Notes: generated by a model not told the origin, from the sequence alone. A stretch of 64,000 bases of DNA from Noviherbaspirillum malthae (GCF_015352985.1 NZ_JACYXF010000001.1:558001-622000), one strand, 5' to 3'. Counted from the stretch's first letter, positions 8,174-17,281 are shown. Numbers and translations are program-made.

Positions 8174-9892
8174 GTGTATACGCTTGGAATCAATGCTGCC
8201 TATCACGATTGCTCCGCGACGCTGGTGCGAGATGGGGAAGTGCTCGCCGCAGCCGAAGAGGAACGCTTCACCCGCATCAAGCATGGGAAACGGCCGGTGC
8301 CCTTTTCCACCTGGCAGCTGCCTTTCCACGCCATCGATTATTGCCTGAAGGAGGCAGGCATCGCGCTGAGCGACGTCGATCATGTCGCCTACTCCTACAA
8401 CCCGTGGCTCTTGCTCGGCGAGCGCAAGGGCGATGAAACCATCACGCTGCCATTGGAGCCTTCCGCGCACAAGACTTCCGACTGGCTGTCGCCATGGGAC
8501 CCGCTGTTTCTTTCCTCCATCGTGAATGCGCCGCGCCAGCTGGCCAGCGGCGCGCCTCACCATATCCGCAAGCGCTTTCGCGGCGTGAGCCATGACGGTC
8601 CGTTCAAATGGCATTTCGTCGAGCACCATCTCGCACACGAGGCGAGCGCCTTCCTGGCGGCTCCCTTCGATGAATGCGCGGTGCTCACCATGGACGGCCG
8701 CGGCGAGAATGCCACCACCAGCTACGGCTATTACGAGGACCGCCGCTATCGCCGGCTCAAGCAGGTGAACCTGCCGCACTCGCTCGGCCTGCTGTATGAA
8801 ATGGTCACCGACTATCTCGGCTTCCTGCATTCTTCCGACGAATACAAGGTGATGGCGCTGGCTTCGTACGGCAAGCCGGTATTCGCCGAGCAGTTCCACG
8901 AGATCCTGCAATATCGCGGCGACGGCGATTATGAAGTCAGGCCGGCCAGGTGGGCCGAGGTGTTTGGTCCGGCGCGCGAGCGCGGTTCCGAATTCACCCA
9001 GCACCATATGAACATCGCGTCCTCGCTGCAGATCGTGCTGGAGGAAACGGTATTGAAGATGGTGCACTGGCTGCATGAGCAGACCGGCGCGGAAAACCTG
9101 GCCATGGCCGGCGGCGTCGCGCTCAACTGCGTAATGAATGCACGCGTGCGCGACCGCGGTCCGTTCAAGAAGGTTTGGGTGCAGCCGGCCTCGGGCGATT
9201 CAGGCACTTCGCTCGGGGCAGCCATGTGGATCGATGCCCAGCAGCGCGGCATGTCCAAGCGCAGCTGGCAGATGAACCATGCCTTCCTCGGTCCGGCCTA
9301 TGATGACGAAGAGATCGAGGAATTCCTGAAGCAGGCCAAGCTGAGCTACCGCCGCGCCAATGATCTTTCCGCGGAAGTGGCCGAGCTGCTGATGCAGAAC
9401 AAGGTGATCGGCTGGTTCCAGGGCCGCATGGAATTCGGTCCGCGCGCACTCGGCGCACGTTCCATCCTTGCCTCGCCGCTGGATGCCTCGATGCAGCAGC
9501 GCCTCAATACCATCAAGGATCGCGAAGACTTCCGTCCGGTCGCGCCGGTGGTGCTGGAAGAGGAGGCGGCCAACTGGTTCGTCGACGGCAATGTTTCGCC
9601 CTTCATGGTGTTCGTCTACGACGTGCGCAAGGATTGCGAAGACAAGATTCCGGCGGTAAGGCATGTCGACGGAACCGCCCGCATCCAGACCATCAACCGT
9701 TCGCAGAATCCGGCCTACTACGATCTCCTCAAGGCCTTCGCCGAACGCTCCGGCGTGCCGGTGCTGATCAATACTTCGTTCAACACGCGCGGCGAACCGG
9801 TGGTCTGCAATCCGCGCGATGCGGTCGAGTCCTTCTGCACCACGCCGCTCGATGCGCTGGCGATCGGTTCCTTCATCGTTCAGAAGCCATGA
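8174..9892 (+). CDS. NodU/CmcH-type carbamoyltransferase
   Basis: 572 residues. The N-terminal ASKHA-type domain begins 'YTLGINAAYHDCSATLVRDG' with 'AAEEERFTRIKHG', typical of carbamoyltransferases that move a carbamoyl group from carbamoyl phosphate, via an adenylate, to a sugar or antibiotic hydroxyl. The conserved histidines sit in 'VEHHLAHEASAF'; the C-terminal YrdC-like domain carries 'GRMEFGPRALGARSIL' and 'NTSFNTRGEPVV'. I place the start at GTG 8174 because GGAGG lies five bases upstream and family members begin here; the frame is open to 8057. The GT9 and UXS genes that follow suggest the acceptor is a surface sugar. Confidence 0.9.
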   Translation: MYTLGINAAYHDCSATLVRDGEVLAAAEEERFTRIKHGKRPVPFSTWQLPFHAIDYCLKEAGIALSDVDHVAYSYNPWLLLGERKGDETITLPLEPSAHKTSDWLSPWDPLFLSSIVNAPRQLASGAPHHIRKRFRGVSHDGPFKWHFVEHHLAHEASAFLAAPFDECAVLTMDGRGENATTSYGYYEDRRYRRLKQVNLPHSLGLLYEMVTDYLGFLHSSDEYKVMALASYGKPVFAEQFHEILQYRGDGDYEVRPARWAEVFGPARERGSEFTQHHMNIASSLQIVLEETVLKMVHWLHEQTGAENLAMAGGVALNCVMNARVRDRGPFKKVWVQPASGDSGTSLGAAMWIDAQQRGMSKRSWQMNHAFLGPAYDDEEIEEFLKQAKLSYRRANDLSAEVAELLMQNKVIGWFQGRMEFGPRALGARSILASPLDASMQQRLNTIKDREDFRPVAPVVLEEEAANWFVDGNVSPFMVFVYDVRKDCEDKIPAVRHVDGTARIQTINRSQNPAYYDLLKAFAERSGVPVLINTSFNTRGEPVVCNPRDAVESFCTTPLDALAIGSFIVQKP

Positions 9893-9907
9893 TGAAGGGG
9901 AGGGCGG

Positions 9908-11026
9908 ATGCTTGAACTGACGAGGATAGGCAAGGCAAAGGAAAATCTTTTTTCGGGCGTGAGAAGCATCGCGGTATTCCGCGCGCTGCAGCTCGGCGAC
10001 ATGCTGTGCGTGGTGCCGGCGCTGCGCGCTCTGCGTGCGGCCGCGCCGCAGGCCTGCATTACCCTGATCGGCTTGCCGTGGGCGAGCAGTTTCGTCAGGC
10101 GCTATCACCGCTATGTCGACGACCTGCTGGTGTTTCCCGGCTTTCCGAGCTTTCCGGAACAAGCTGCTCGCCTGCAGCAGATGCCGGGTTTTCTTGCCGA
10201 AGTCCAGGGGCGCGGCTTCGACCTTGCCATACAGCTGCACGGCAGCGGCACGCTCAGCAATCCGCTGACCGTGCTGTTCGGCGCGAAGCGCAATGCCGGC
10301 TTCCACGTGCCGGGGCAGTATTGCCCCGACCCGGCTGCTTTCACCTTTTGGGACGAACGCGAGCATGAAGTGCTGCGCTATCTGCGGCTGATGGAATTCC
10401 TCGGCGCGCCGCCGCAGGGCGAACACCTGGAATTTCCGCTCACCGACGACGACCATGCATCGCTGCGGCGCAGCCATGCCGACCTGCCGGCGCCGGACAG
10501 CTATGTCTGCATTCATCCCGGCGCGCGCATGCTGACGCGCCGCTGGCTGCCGCAGCGCTTCGCCGAGGTGGCCGACCGCCTTGCGGCATCGGGCATGAAG
10601 ATCGTGCTCACCGGATCGCCCGACGAAGCCGAGGTGGTACAGGCGGTGCACAAGGCGATGCGCATGCCGGCCCTGAACCTGTGCGGCAAGACTGACCTCG
10701 GCGGCCTTGCGGCGCTGCTGGCGCAGGCCAGGCTGGTGGTGTCGAACGATACCGGCATCTCGCATGTGGCGGCCGCCGTCGCCACGCCGAGCGTGATCGT
10801 GTCCTGCGGCTCCGATCCCGGCCGCTGGGCGCCGCTCGACCATGCAAGGCACCAGGTGATTCATGCCGACGTCGCCTGCCGGCCTTGCATGCATCAGGTC
10901 TGCCCGATCGGGCACCAGTGCGCGCTTGAAGTCGGCGCCGATGCCGTCGCGGAACTGGCGATGCGGCTGCTTGACGGCAAGGCGAACCACATCATCCACA
11001 TCAACGATACGGAGACGCATCCATGA
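9908..11026 (+). CDS. GT9 family (heptosyltransferase-like) glycosyltransferase
   Basis: 372 residues with the two Rossmann halves of ADP-heptose:LPS heptosyltransferases. The N-terminal '[20 protein letters not shown]' is the acceptor-side motif; '[19 protein letters not shown]' and '[19 protein letters not shown]' are the donor-side motifs. The protein ends with a Cys-rich segment ('[18 protein letters not shown]'), which recurs in GT9 proteins. Acting at the inner face of the inner membrane, it would extend a lipid-linked core or glycan. The start is 15 bases after the carbamoyltransferase stop, and its stop overlaps the next start by four bases. Confidence 0.88.
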   Translation: MLELTRIGKAKENLFSGVRSIAVFRALQLGDMLCVVPALRALRAAAPQACITLIGLPWASSFVRRYHRYVDDLLVFPGFPSFPEQAARLQQMPGFLAEVQGRGFDLAIQLHGSGTLSNPLTVLFGAKRNAGFHVPGQYCPDPAAFTFWDEREHEVLRYLRLMEFLGAPPQGEHLEFPLTDDDHASLRRSHADLPAPDSYVCIHPGARMLTRRWLPQRFAEVADRLAASGMKIVLTGSPDEAEVVQAVHKAMRMPALNLCGKTDLGGLAALLAQARLVVSNDTGISHVAAAVATPSVIVSCGSDPGRWAPLDHARHQVIHADVACRPCMHQVCPIGHQCALEVGADAVAELAMRLLDGKANHIIHINDTETHP

Positions 11027-12063
11027 AAGAAGCTGATTCCAAGCGCATCCTGGTGACCGGCGGCGCCGGCTTCCTCGGCTCCCATCTCTGCGAATACCTG
11101 CTCACACAAGGGCATGACGTGTTGTGCGTCGACAATTTCTACACCGGCACCAAGCGCAACATCGCCCACCTGCTGCGCCATCCGCGCTTCGAGCTGATGC
11201 GGCACGACGTCACCTTTCCGCTGTACGTGGAAGTCGACGAGATCTACAACCTGGCCTGCCCGGCCTCGCCGGTGCATTACCAGAACGATCCGGTGCAGAC
11301 CACCAAGACCAGCGTGCACGGCGCGATCAACATGCTGGGCCTGGCCAAGCGGGTCAAGGCCAAGATCCTGCAGGCGTCCACCAGCGAAGTCTACGGCGAT
11401 CCGCAGATGCATCCGCAGAGCGAGCATTACTGGGGGCATGTCAATCCGATCGGCATCCGTTCCTGCTACGACGAGGGCAAGCGCTGCGCGGAAACCCTGT
11501 TCATGGATTACCGCCGCCAGCACAACCTCAACGTCAAGATCGCCCGCATCTTCAATACCTACGGCCCGCGCATGCATCCCAACGACGGCCGGGTGGTGTC
11601 GAACTTCATCATGCAGGCCTTGAACGACGAGCCGCTCACCATCTACGGCGACGGCTCGCAGACGCGGTCGTTCTGCTATGTCGACGACCTGATCCGCGGC
11701 TTCGACCTGCTGATGCAAAGCCCCAACGGCTTCTGCGGCCCGGTGAACCTCGGCAATCCCGGGGAATACACGATGCTGCAGCTGGCCGAGCGCATCGTCG
11801 CGCTTTCCGGTTCCCGATCGAGCATTGTTTTTCGCCCGCTGCCTAGCGACGATCCGACGCGCCGCCGTCCGGACATCGCGCTGGCACGCACCGTGCTGGA
11901 GTGGGAACCGATGGTCGCGCTCGACGAGGGTCTGGCGCGCACGATCGACTATTTCCGCCAGTTGCGCATGGGCGAGCGGGATGACGAGGTAGACATTCCC
12001 GAGAGCTTCGCCGGCAGCCTGCGGAACCACAGCCTGCAGCAGAGCGGCATGAGCAAGATGTAG
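11023..12063 (+). CDS. UDP-glucuronate decarboxylase (UDP-xylose synthase), extended SDR
   Basis: 346 residues. '[18 protein letters not shown]' binds NAD; 'STSEVYGDP' and '[13 protein letters not shown]' give the catalytic Ser/Tyr/Lys set. '[20 protein letters not shown]' and '[18 protein letters not shown]' are signatures of UXS enzymes, which convert UDP-glucuronate to UDP-xylose. The ATGA overlap with the GT9 gene shows translational coupling. With the carbamoyltransferase it suggests a pentose-containing, possibly carbamoylated, surface glycan. The reaction assignment is strong by family; the final product is inferred. Confidence 0.9.
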   Translation: MKEADSKRILVTGGAGFLGSHLCEYLLTQGHDVLCVDNFYTGTKRNIAHLLRHPRFELMRHDVTFPLYVEVDEIYNLACPASPVHYQNDPVQTTKTSVHGAINMLGLAKRVKAKILQASTSEVYGDPQMHPQSEHYWGHVNPIGIRSCYDEGKRCAETLFMDYRRQHNLNVKIARIFNTYGPRMHPNDGRVVSNFIMQALNDEPLTIYGDGSQTRSFCYVDDLIRGFDLLMQSPNGFCGPVNLGNPGEYTMLQLAERIVALSGSRSSIVFRPLPSDDPTRRRPDIALARTVLEWEPMVALDEGLARTIDYFRQLRMGERDDEVDIPESFAGSLRNHSLQQSGMSKM

Positions 12064-12106
12064 CCAGCGCTGCCGGGTGACGAAACCCATGGACAAGAGG
12101 TCATTC

Positions 12107-12340
12107 ATGAACGGCTCACGCAAATCCGGAAACAGGCCCGCGGCGGCCTGGAAAACTCCTGTTCTGCTCGCGGTGCTCGGGATGGCGAGTCTTGCCTGCA
12201 GCAAGGGGCCGAATGCGCCCGACCTGCCGAACTCGCCGCCGCGGCCGAAGATGCAGGCGCATGTAGAGGCCGGGCCCATCGTTACTGCGCAGTTTCATTT
12301 GCCTGGGAAACCGAAGCCGCGCAAGCCGCTGCGGACTTGA
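12107..12340 (+). CDS. Small secreted or lipoprotein-like protein
   Basis: 77 residues: a basic start, a hydrophobic stretch ('TPVLLAVLGMASLACS') and a Pro/Lys-rich mature part ending in 'KPKPRKPLRT'. The Cys after 'SLA' could be a lipidation site but is a poor lipobox. AGAGG lies seven bases before ATG 12107; in-frame ATGs at 12077 and 12089 are alternatives. It follows the UXS gene by 43 bases and may be its last cotranscribed member. No family recognised. Confidence 0.55.
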   Translation: MNGSRKSGNRPAAAWKTPVLLAVLGMASLACSKGPNAPDLPNSPPRPKMQAHVEAGPIVTAQFHLPGKPKPRKPLRT

Positions 12341-12410
12341 GAGGGTTATATAACGCCGCTCTAGTACAAGCGGCTATGGCAGATTGTCCAGATCGGGTGG
12401 CAAAGAGACG

Positions 12411-12526
12411 CTCCCCTCTCCCGCAAGCGGGAGGGGGGCCGGGGATGAAGGAGATTGCCAAGACCTTCATGGGTTGTGCGATTCCCCTCATCCCCAACCC
12501 TTCTCCCGCAAGCGGGAGAAGGGGGC
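12411..12526. repeat. Tandem REP-like dimer, unit 1
   Basis: Two hairpins, CCCCTCTCCCGC-aa-GCGGGAGGGG at 12413-12438 and TTCTCCCGC-aa-GCGGGAGAA at 12501-12520, flank a linker containing CAAGACCTTCATGGGTTGTG. The same arrangement recurs at 12569. Confidence 0.8.
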
Positions 12527-12568
12527 CAGTCCGAAGGCGTTCAAGCAGGTTGGCGAAATTTGCATAAG

Positions 12569-12684
12569 CTCCCCTCTCCCGCGGGCGGGAGAGGGGCAAG
12601 GGGGTGAGGGGGACTGTCAAGACCTTGGGAGGTCGTGCGATCCCCCTCATTCCCATCCCTTCTCCTGCCTGCGTAAGAAGGGGC
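12569..12684. repeat. Tandem REP-like dimer, unit 2
   Basis: A diverged second copy of the preceding unit: a hairpin of CCCCTCTCCCGC / GCGGGAGAGGGG at 12571-12596, a linker with CAAGACCTTGGGAGGTCGTG, and a decayed right hairpin near 12660-12680. The 158-base period indicates duplication of a whole dimer. Confidence 0.75.
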
Positions 12685-13048
12685 CTCTTGCCAGCGACAG
12701 GCTAAATGACAAGGCGTCGTGCGGCCTTGGTTGCCAACACCGAAAGATTTGTTGTATTAGGCACAGACCTTGCGACAGCCCCGCCTGACGCGATATTTCT
12801 CCCCGCAGAGGTCATGGTGCCCGGAAACGCACTTCATCGCGCCGCCGCAACTCCGTTGCGCGAGTCGATGAGCCGGTTTCAACACTATCTTTCCCGCAGT
12901 GCCGCAGCGACGGCACATCTCCACCGACGTTTGCAGAGCCGCGTCAATTTCCAGATTCCTCCTGCCGGCCGCATGAACCGGGCCGGCACGATCCTGCTTA
13001 ACCCCCATCCCCGAAACACGCAGGCCGCCGGCCTGCTGGAGAAAAACA
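12685..13048. other. Intergenic region without a supported gene
   Basis: Open frames on both strands here have no homology I recognise and no ribosome sites. Codon usage looks random. I see nothing else apart from GGAG at 13040, which serves the next gene. Confidence 0.5.
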
Positions 13049-13702
13049 ATGTTGCCCCTCATTACCAGAAGACATGTTTCCATTGCCTGCGACGATGGTG
13101 CCCTGAACGGCATGCTGTGCCAGCCGGAAAACGCGCTCGGCGTCGTGGTATGCGTTCACGGCAGCAGCGCCAGCCGCCTCAAGCCGCCGAGCGACTACGT
13201 CGGCAGCGTATTGCACAAGGCCCGCCTGGCCACGCTTTGGCTGGATACCGCAAGCCTTGAGCAGCGGCGTCACGGCCAAGCGGCAAATGACGTGCGCACG
13301 CTGGCCGGCCGGCTGCAGGCGGCATGCACGTGGCTCAGGCGGGAGGCTTCCACCGACGAATTGCCGCTTGCCCTGTTTGCTTCCGGTCATCTCGCCGCCG
13401 TCGCATTGCGGCTGGCCTCGGCGGGCGGCGACATATCGGCACTGGTCCTGCGCAGTGCGAGACTGCCGCAGCCCGAGCCGGGGCTGGCGAGGATTACTGC
13501 GCCCACGCTGCTGATTGCGGGAGGTCTGGACGACGGCAGCGTCGGCGCCAACCGTGCCGCATTCGCCGTTCTGCGCTGCAAGAAACGCTTCGAAGTGATA
13601 CCTGGCGCGACTCATGCATTCGAGGAGCCCGGAAGCCTCGAAGTCGTCGCCCGTCTGGCCCGGGGATGGTTCCTGCAGCATACGCGCTTTGTATTGGCAT
13701 GA
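13049..13702 (+). CDS. Dienelactone hydrolase-like alpha/beta hydrolase, nucleophile missing
   Basis: 217 residues with an alpha/beta-hydrolase layout: 'VVVCVHGSSASR' is the oxyanion-hole strand, 'PTLLIAGGLDD' carries the acid and 'VIPGATHAFEEPG' the His. At the nucleophile elbow, where relatives have 'FGASTGAA', this protein reads 'FASGHLAA'. The Ser is replaced and the GxSxG motif is gone, while Asp and His remain. GGAG lies seven bases before the start. The reading frame is intact to the stop, so it looks like a pseudoenzyme rather than a pseudogene, unless the sequence has a local error. Confidence 0.75.
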   Translation: MLPLITRRHVSIACDDGALNGMLCQPENALGVVVCVHGSSASRLKPPSDYVGSVLHKARLATLWLDTASLEQRRHGQAANDVRTLAGRLQAACTWLRREASTDELPLALFASGHLAAVALRLASAGGDISALVLRSARLPQPEPGLARITAPTLLIAGGLDDGSVGANRAAFAVLRCKKRFEVIPGATHAFEEPGSLEVVARLARGWFLQHTRFVLA

Positions 13703-13828
13703 CTGGATCGCGCGGCATGAAGTTGTAAATCGTACCGTGCCGCGCAGCTTTTACAATGCACGCCGTACTGTCCGGGACGGACGGATGGCGAGTCCGGCTT
13801 CCTGATGGTGTTTGCGAGTAGTGGCGTT

Positions 13829-13862
13829 GCCCCTTCCTGCTGGTCAGGAAGGGGCTTTTTTC
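13829..13862 (+). terminator. Rho-independent terminator
   Basis: A perfect 11-bp stem GCCCCTTCCTG / CAGGAAGGGGC with a 5-base loop, followed by seven T. It lies 127 bases after the hydrolase stop. Confidence 0.85.
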
Positions 13863-13889
13863 CGCCCGCAGCACCAGTCTTGCCGCTCG

Positions 13890-14246
13890 CTACCTGTCCT
13901 CGAGCCAGCGTATGGCCGCAGTGATGTCGCTGTAGAACACCCGGTAATCACCTTCGCCGAAGGCCAGCCGCGCAAGGTAGGCGAGCCTGGTGTTCGGCAC
14001 CACGATGGCCCGGCGCAGGCTGACATTGTTCGTCTCGTCGTCGAGCCTGCGCTGCAGGAGCACGACATCCAGGTTCGGAGCTTCCATTTCCAGCGTATCG
14101 TAGAGCACCTTGCCGCATCCGGTATCCATCACCAATTGCAGCACGCGCTCCTGGCATTCGCGCAGCAGCGCCTCGGTCGGCATGCCGCGCATGCGGGCGA
14201 TGATCAGCGTGCCGACGGGTTCGACCCAGAGTTGGTCGTTCGTCAT
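13890..14246 (-). CDS. Conserved hypothetical protein, STAS/SpoIIAA-like
   Basis: 118 residues. It starts with a short beta strand ('LIIARMRGMP'), has a central 'KVLYDTLEMEAPN' and ends 'VFYSDITAAIRWLED'. The alternating strand/helix pattern and the tail resemble SpoIIAA-like STAS-fold proteins of unknown role. AAGGA lies ten bases upstream of ATG 14246. No membrane segment. It is separated by 32 bases from the ferredoxin gene on the same strand, so the four minus-strand genes here may be one transcript. Confidence 0.7.
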   Translation of the reverse strand: MTNDQLWVEPVGTLIIARMRGMPTEALLRECQERVLQLVMDTGCGKVLYDTLEMEAPNLDVVLLQRRLDDETNNVSLRRAIVVPNTRLAYLARLAFGEGDYRVFYSDITAAIRWLEDR

Positions 14247-14278
14247 GGTGGTTGTCCTTTATGGAGGCCGGTCGTCAT

Positions 14279-14590
14279 TCAACCCGGCAAGGTTTGCGCA
14301 TGCGGCACGGTCAGCACCACATCCGACTCCGCATGAGCGACGCAGGGAAGAATGTAGCCTTCGGCCTTTTCCTCCCGGCTCACGCCGGGCCAGTCGATGC
14401 CGTAGCGGATCTGTCCGCTGACCAGCTTGCACAGGCAGGTGCGGCAGGTGCCGTTGCGGCATGAGGCCGGCAGCGCTATCTTCGCGGCGCGGGCCGCAGC
14501 CATCAGGGACTGTTCGCCGCCAGTGGAAAATTCCCAGCCTGCGGGTTCGATTCGCACGGTAAACGGCGCTGCGGCGGCTTCCGTGCTCAT
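14279..14590 (-). CDS. [2Fe-2S] ferredoxin, plant type
   Basis: 103 residues. The cluster ligands are visible: 'SCRNGTCRTCLCKL' provides C-x4-C-x2-C and 'ILPCVAH' the distal Cys. 'LMAAARAAKIALP' is the usual helix before them. Such proteins carry electrons to an oxygenase or reductase; no partner enzyme is adjacent. The start at 14590 overlaps the stop of the GST gene by four bases (ATGA), indicating coupling to it. Confidence 0.9.
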   Translation of the reverse strand: MSTEAAAAPFTVRIEPAGWEFSTGGEQSLMAAARAAKIALPASCRNGTCRTCLCKLVSGQIRYGIDWPGVSREEKAEGYILPCVAHAESDVVLTVPHAQTLPG

Positions 14591-15270
14591 CCCTGGATGC
14601 CCGTCACGGTGGCCGGCAGCGGCGACACGCCCTGTTCGATGGCGGCTTTCTCCTGCGCGGCCAGCGCGCGCTGGTAGCCTTCCCGCGCCTGCAGGCGCTC
14701 CCAGTAGGCCCGCACCGGCTCGCTGAATTCCGGTTCCAGCCCGATCAGTTCGCCCAGCATCAGCGCATAGCCGACCGATACGTCGGCAGCGGTGAAGCGC
14801 TGCGCGCACAGGTAGTCCTGCCGCGCCACCACCGCATCGATGCCGCGCAGGCGGGCAAGGAACCAGCGGCGGTAGTCTTCCGCCACCTGCGGCTGGCGCC
14901 GCTGCTCCGGCTCGAAGCGGCCGTAGCGCAGCACCAGGGTCTGGGGAAAGGTCAGGCTGGCTTCGCCGAAATGCAGCCAGTTGAGGTATTCGCCATAGGC
15001 GGGCTCATCGCCGGCGACATCCAGCGTGCCGGGTTTCCCGGAGCCGCCACGGAAGGCGAGATACTGGCAGATCGCTGCCGACTCGGTCATCCGCAGGTCG
15101 CCGTCCAGCAGTGCCGGCACGGTGCCGAGCGGGTTCACGGCAAGGTAGTCGCGCGCGGCGAAGCGGGGCGGGAAGGGCAGCATCTTCAGCACATAGGGCA
15201 GCCGCAGCTCCTCCAGCATCCAGAGCGGGCGGAACGAGCGGGCGCTGACGCAGTGGTACAAGGTCAGCAT
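14587..15270 (-). CDS. Glutathione S-transferase
   Basis: 227 residues. The thioredoxin-like N-terminal half has 'SARSFRPLWMLEEL', 'NPLGTVPALLDGD' (cis-Pro) and 'MTESAAICQYLA' (glutathione gamma-glutamyl site). The helical C-terminal half has 'RFTAADVSVGYAL', the GST N-capping box. Substrate unknown. It is three bases downstream of a GFA-type gene, and the two share glutathione chemistry. Confidence 0.92.
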   Translation of the reverse strand: MLTLYHCVSARSFRPLWMLEELRLPYVLKMLPFPPRFAARDYLAVNPLGTVPALLDGDLRMTESAAICQYLAFRGGSGKPGTLDVAGDEPAYGEYLNWLHFGEASLTFPQTLVLRYGRFEPEQRRQPQVAEDYRRWFLARLRGIDAVVARQDYLCAQRFTAADVSVGYALMLGELIGLEPEFSEPVRAYWERLQAREGYQRALAAQEKAAIEQGVSPLPATVTGIQG

Positions 15271-15273
15271 CGT

Positions 15274-15621
15274 CTAGCTCGCGCGTCCGTCGTAGGGGAC
15301 GCGCTGCAGGCCGGCCAGATCGATGCCCTCGAGGCAGCGCACATTGATTGCCACCGTTTCCCGGCCCGACGGGTCCTTGCCGAAGCCGAAGGGCGCGCTG
15401 CCGCACTGCGGACAGAACTTGTGCTCGATCACGTGCCGGTTGAACAGGTAGGTGGACATGTGGGCCTCTGGCGTGGACAGCTTCAGGCCGGCGCGCGGCA
15501 GGAACCACAGCAGGTAGCCCTTGCGGCTGCAGTGGGAGCAGTTGCATTCAACGACCTGGGCGGGTTCGCCCTCGACTTCGTATGCGATGCGGCCGCAATG
15601 GCAGGATCCTTGGTATGTCAT
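15274..15621 (-). CDS. GFA family zinc protein
   Basis: 115 residues, the usual length of the GFA (glutathione-dependent formaldehyde-activating-like) family. Zinc ligands appear in 'SCHCGRIAY', 'ECNCSHCSRKG' and 'KFCPQCGSAPFGFG'. Most members act on unknown substrates rather than formaldehyde. The start at 15621 has GGAG nine bases upstream; the longer frame lacks such a site. It heads the GST-ferredoxin set. Confidence 0.9.
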   Translation of the reverse strand: MTYQGSCHCGRIAYEVEGEPAQVVECNCSHCSRKGYLLWFLPRAGLKLSTPEAHMSTYLFNRHVIEHKFCPQCGSAPFGFGKDPSGRETVAINVRCLEGIDLAGLQRVPYDGRAS

Positions 15622-15806
15622 GTCGTGCGTCTCCTTGGTCGGGGTGCGAAAGGTGTACGAAGGTGAGGCGAAATTGTAACGCGGCCGGGTGCGTGCGGCA
15701 TTCCTACATGGGTTGAGCAAGGAATGCGACAATGTCGGTCGCGTTGCCGGCCGACTGCGGGCCGGCGCATCAGATCAATTCAAACAAGCTTGCAAAAGGA
15801 CTCAAC

Positions 15807-16694
15807 ATGACAGTCAAGACCGTTGTCTATCAGGCACTGGAAGCCGGCCCGGCGCTGACCATACTCGGAGCCGTGCACGGCAACGAGCGCTGCGGCCCGG
15901 AAGCCATCAAGCGCCTGATCGCCGCGCTCGACGGCGGGGAGGCGGCGCTGCGGCGCGGCACGCTGCAGATGATGCCGGTGGTGAACCCGAAAGCCTATGC
16001 GCAGAATGTGCGCTTCGTCGAGCGCAACCTGAACCGCCAGCTGTATCCGAAGGACGAGAAGCAGCATTACGAGGATCATCTCGATCCCATCGTCTGCGGC
16101 CTGCTCGACCGCACCGATGTGCTGCTCGATCTGCATTCCTTCGCCTCGCCGGGTGGTCCCTTCATTTTCCTGAGCGGCAAGAATCCGCGCGAGCTGGCCT
16201 ATGCGAAGTCGCTCGGCGTGAACGACTTCGTCTACGGCTGGGCCGAAGCCTACGGCGGCGGCGACAGCAAGGAATCCCAGGGCACCACCGAATATGCGCG
16301 CACGCGCGGCGCGATGGCGGTCACGCTGGAGTGCGGGCAGCACCAGAATGCCGATGCTCCCGACGTCGGCTACCGCGCGATCCTGATGGCGCTCAAGCAT
16401 CTCGACATGCTCGATCCGCAATGCCCGGCGGCGGCATCGCTGGAGCAGCCGGCGGAGAGCGGGCAGCTGCGCTGCGTGCGCATGAAGAGCGTGTATTACC
16501 GCAGCGAAGGCGCCGTGTTCAGCAAGCCCTGGCGGCATTTCGATGCGGTGAGGAAGGACGAGCCGATTGCCGTGCTCGCCGACGGCGAAGCGCTTGCCGC
16601 ACCGGAGGACGGTTTCATCGTGCTGCCGAAGGAGGCAGCGGCAACCGGCGGGGAATGGTTCTATTTCGGTACGGCGACCGCCTATCCGGAGTAA
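15807..16694 (+). CDS. Succinylglutamate desuccinylase/aspartoacylase family protein
   Basis: 295 residues of the M14-like zinc deacylase group. Zinc ligands: 'GAVHGNERCG' (His and Glu) and 'LLDLHSFASPGG' (His). 'RFVERNLNRQLYP' binds the substrate carboxylate and 'VTLECGQHQ' carries the probable catalytic Glu. The C-terminal 60 residues form the usual beta domain. The substrate is probably an N-acylated amino acid, but this subgroup is uncharacterised. AAAGGA lies before ATG 15807. A strong terminator follows 40 bases later. Confidence 0.85.
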   Translation: MTVKTVVYQALEAGPALTILGAVHGNERCGPEAIKRLIAALDGGEAALRRGTLQMMPVVNPKAYAQNVRFVERNLNRQLYPKDEKQHYEDHLDPIVCGLLDRTDVLLDLHSFASPGGPFIFLSGKNPRELAYAKSLGVNDFVYGWAEAYGGGDSKESQGTTEYARTRGAMAVTLECGQHQNADAPDVGYRAILMALKHLDMLDPQCPAAASLEQPAESGQLRCVRMKSVYYRSEGAVFSKPWRHFDAVRKDEPIAVLADGEALAAPEDGFIVLPKEAAATGGEWFYFGTATAYPE

Positions 16695-16734
16695 GCGCAA
16701 GCGCTGATGCGCACATGCAGAATGCAGCATGCGG

Positions 16735-16761
16735 AAAGGGAGGCAATCAGCCTCCCTTTTT
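16735..16761. terminator. Bidirectional terminator between convergent genes
   Basis: A 10-bp stem AAAGGGAGGC / GCCTCCCTTT with loop AATCA. T-runs on the plus side and A-runs on the other allow it to serve both the deacylase gene and the minus-strand gene ending at 16772. Confidence 0.9.
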
Positions 16762-16771
16762 CATTTCCGGA

Positions 16772-17281
16772 TCATTCCGCCTCGGCGTAGCGCTTGCCGG
16801 CCACTCTTTCCCGTATCCACTCGATCTTCGGTGCGGAATGCAGGTCCGCGATCACCGCGCCGTAATTGGCCTGCCCGCGCGCGTGCCGGTTCGGGCCGCT
16901 GACTTCGTATTCCAGCACGTAGCTGACGAAGACGCTGTCTGACGCCGGGTCGGGCGTGATGTAGTCGATGCGCGCCAGGCGATAGCTGCGCATCGGCCAG
17001 CGACGGCTGTAATGCCGCACGTCGCGCACGATCTCGGACCTTGCGGTGGGGCCGAACTCGTAGTAGTCCACACCGTCGGCAAAGAACTCCGCCTGAGCCT
17101 CGGGCGTCTTGCCGGGATCAATGAACTGTTGCAGGAAAGACGCGACGTTGCTTTCGAGGGCGTCCGGCGGCACGGCTGCAGCGGAAACCGGATGTGCCGG
17201 CCGGATCGGCTGGGCAAGGGCTGCGGCCGCGAACAGACCCAAGACAGCCGAGGCGCAAGCAGGGAACAGCGGGGCGAACAT
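16772..17281 (-). CDS. Secreted NTF2/SnoaL-like hypothetical protein
   Basis: 169 residues. A signal peptide ends near 'AAALAQP'. The mature part starts with 'VASFLQQFIDPGKTPEAQAEFFADGVDYYEFG' in several pieces: a helix-rich start followed by beta strands, which is compatible with an NTF2/SnoaL cone. No catalytic set can be assigned. It starts 82 bases after the stop of the FGase-like gene on the same strand and could be the tail of that operon, but the gap is larger than the 4-base overlaps above it. Confidence 0.7.
   Translation of the reverse strand: MFAPLFPACASAVLGLFAAAALAQPIRPAHPVSAAAVPPDALESNVASFLQQFIDPGKTPEAQAEFFADGVDYYEFGPTARSEIVRDVRHYSRRWPMRSYRLARIDYITPDPASDSVFVSYVLEYEVSGPNRHARGQANYGAVIADLHSAPKIEWIRERVAGKRYAEAE

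Noticed and set aside
9200..11020. A long minus-strand frame opposite the carbamoyltransferase and GT9 genes
   Set aside because: Spans two real plus-strand genes and has no recognisable motif.
12706..13260. Open frames around the REP-like repeats
   Set aside because: No ribosome site or homology and overlap with the real hydrolase gene at 13049.
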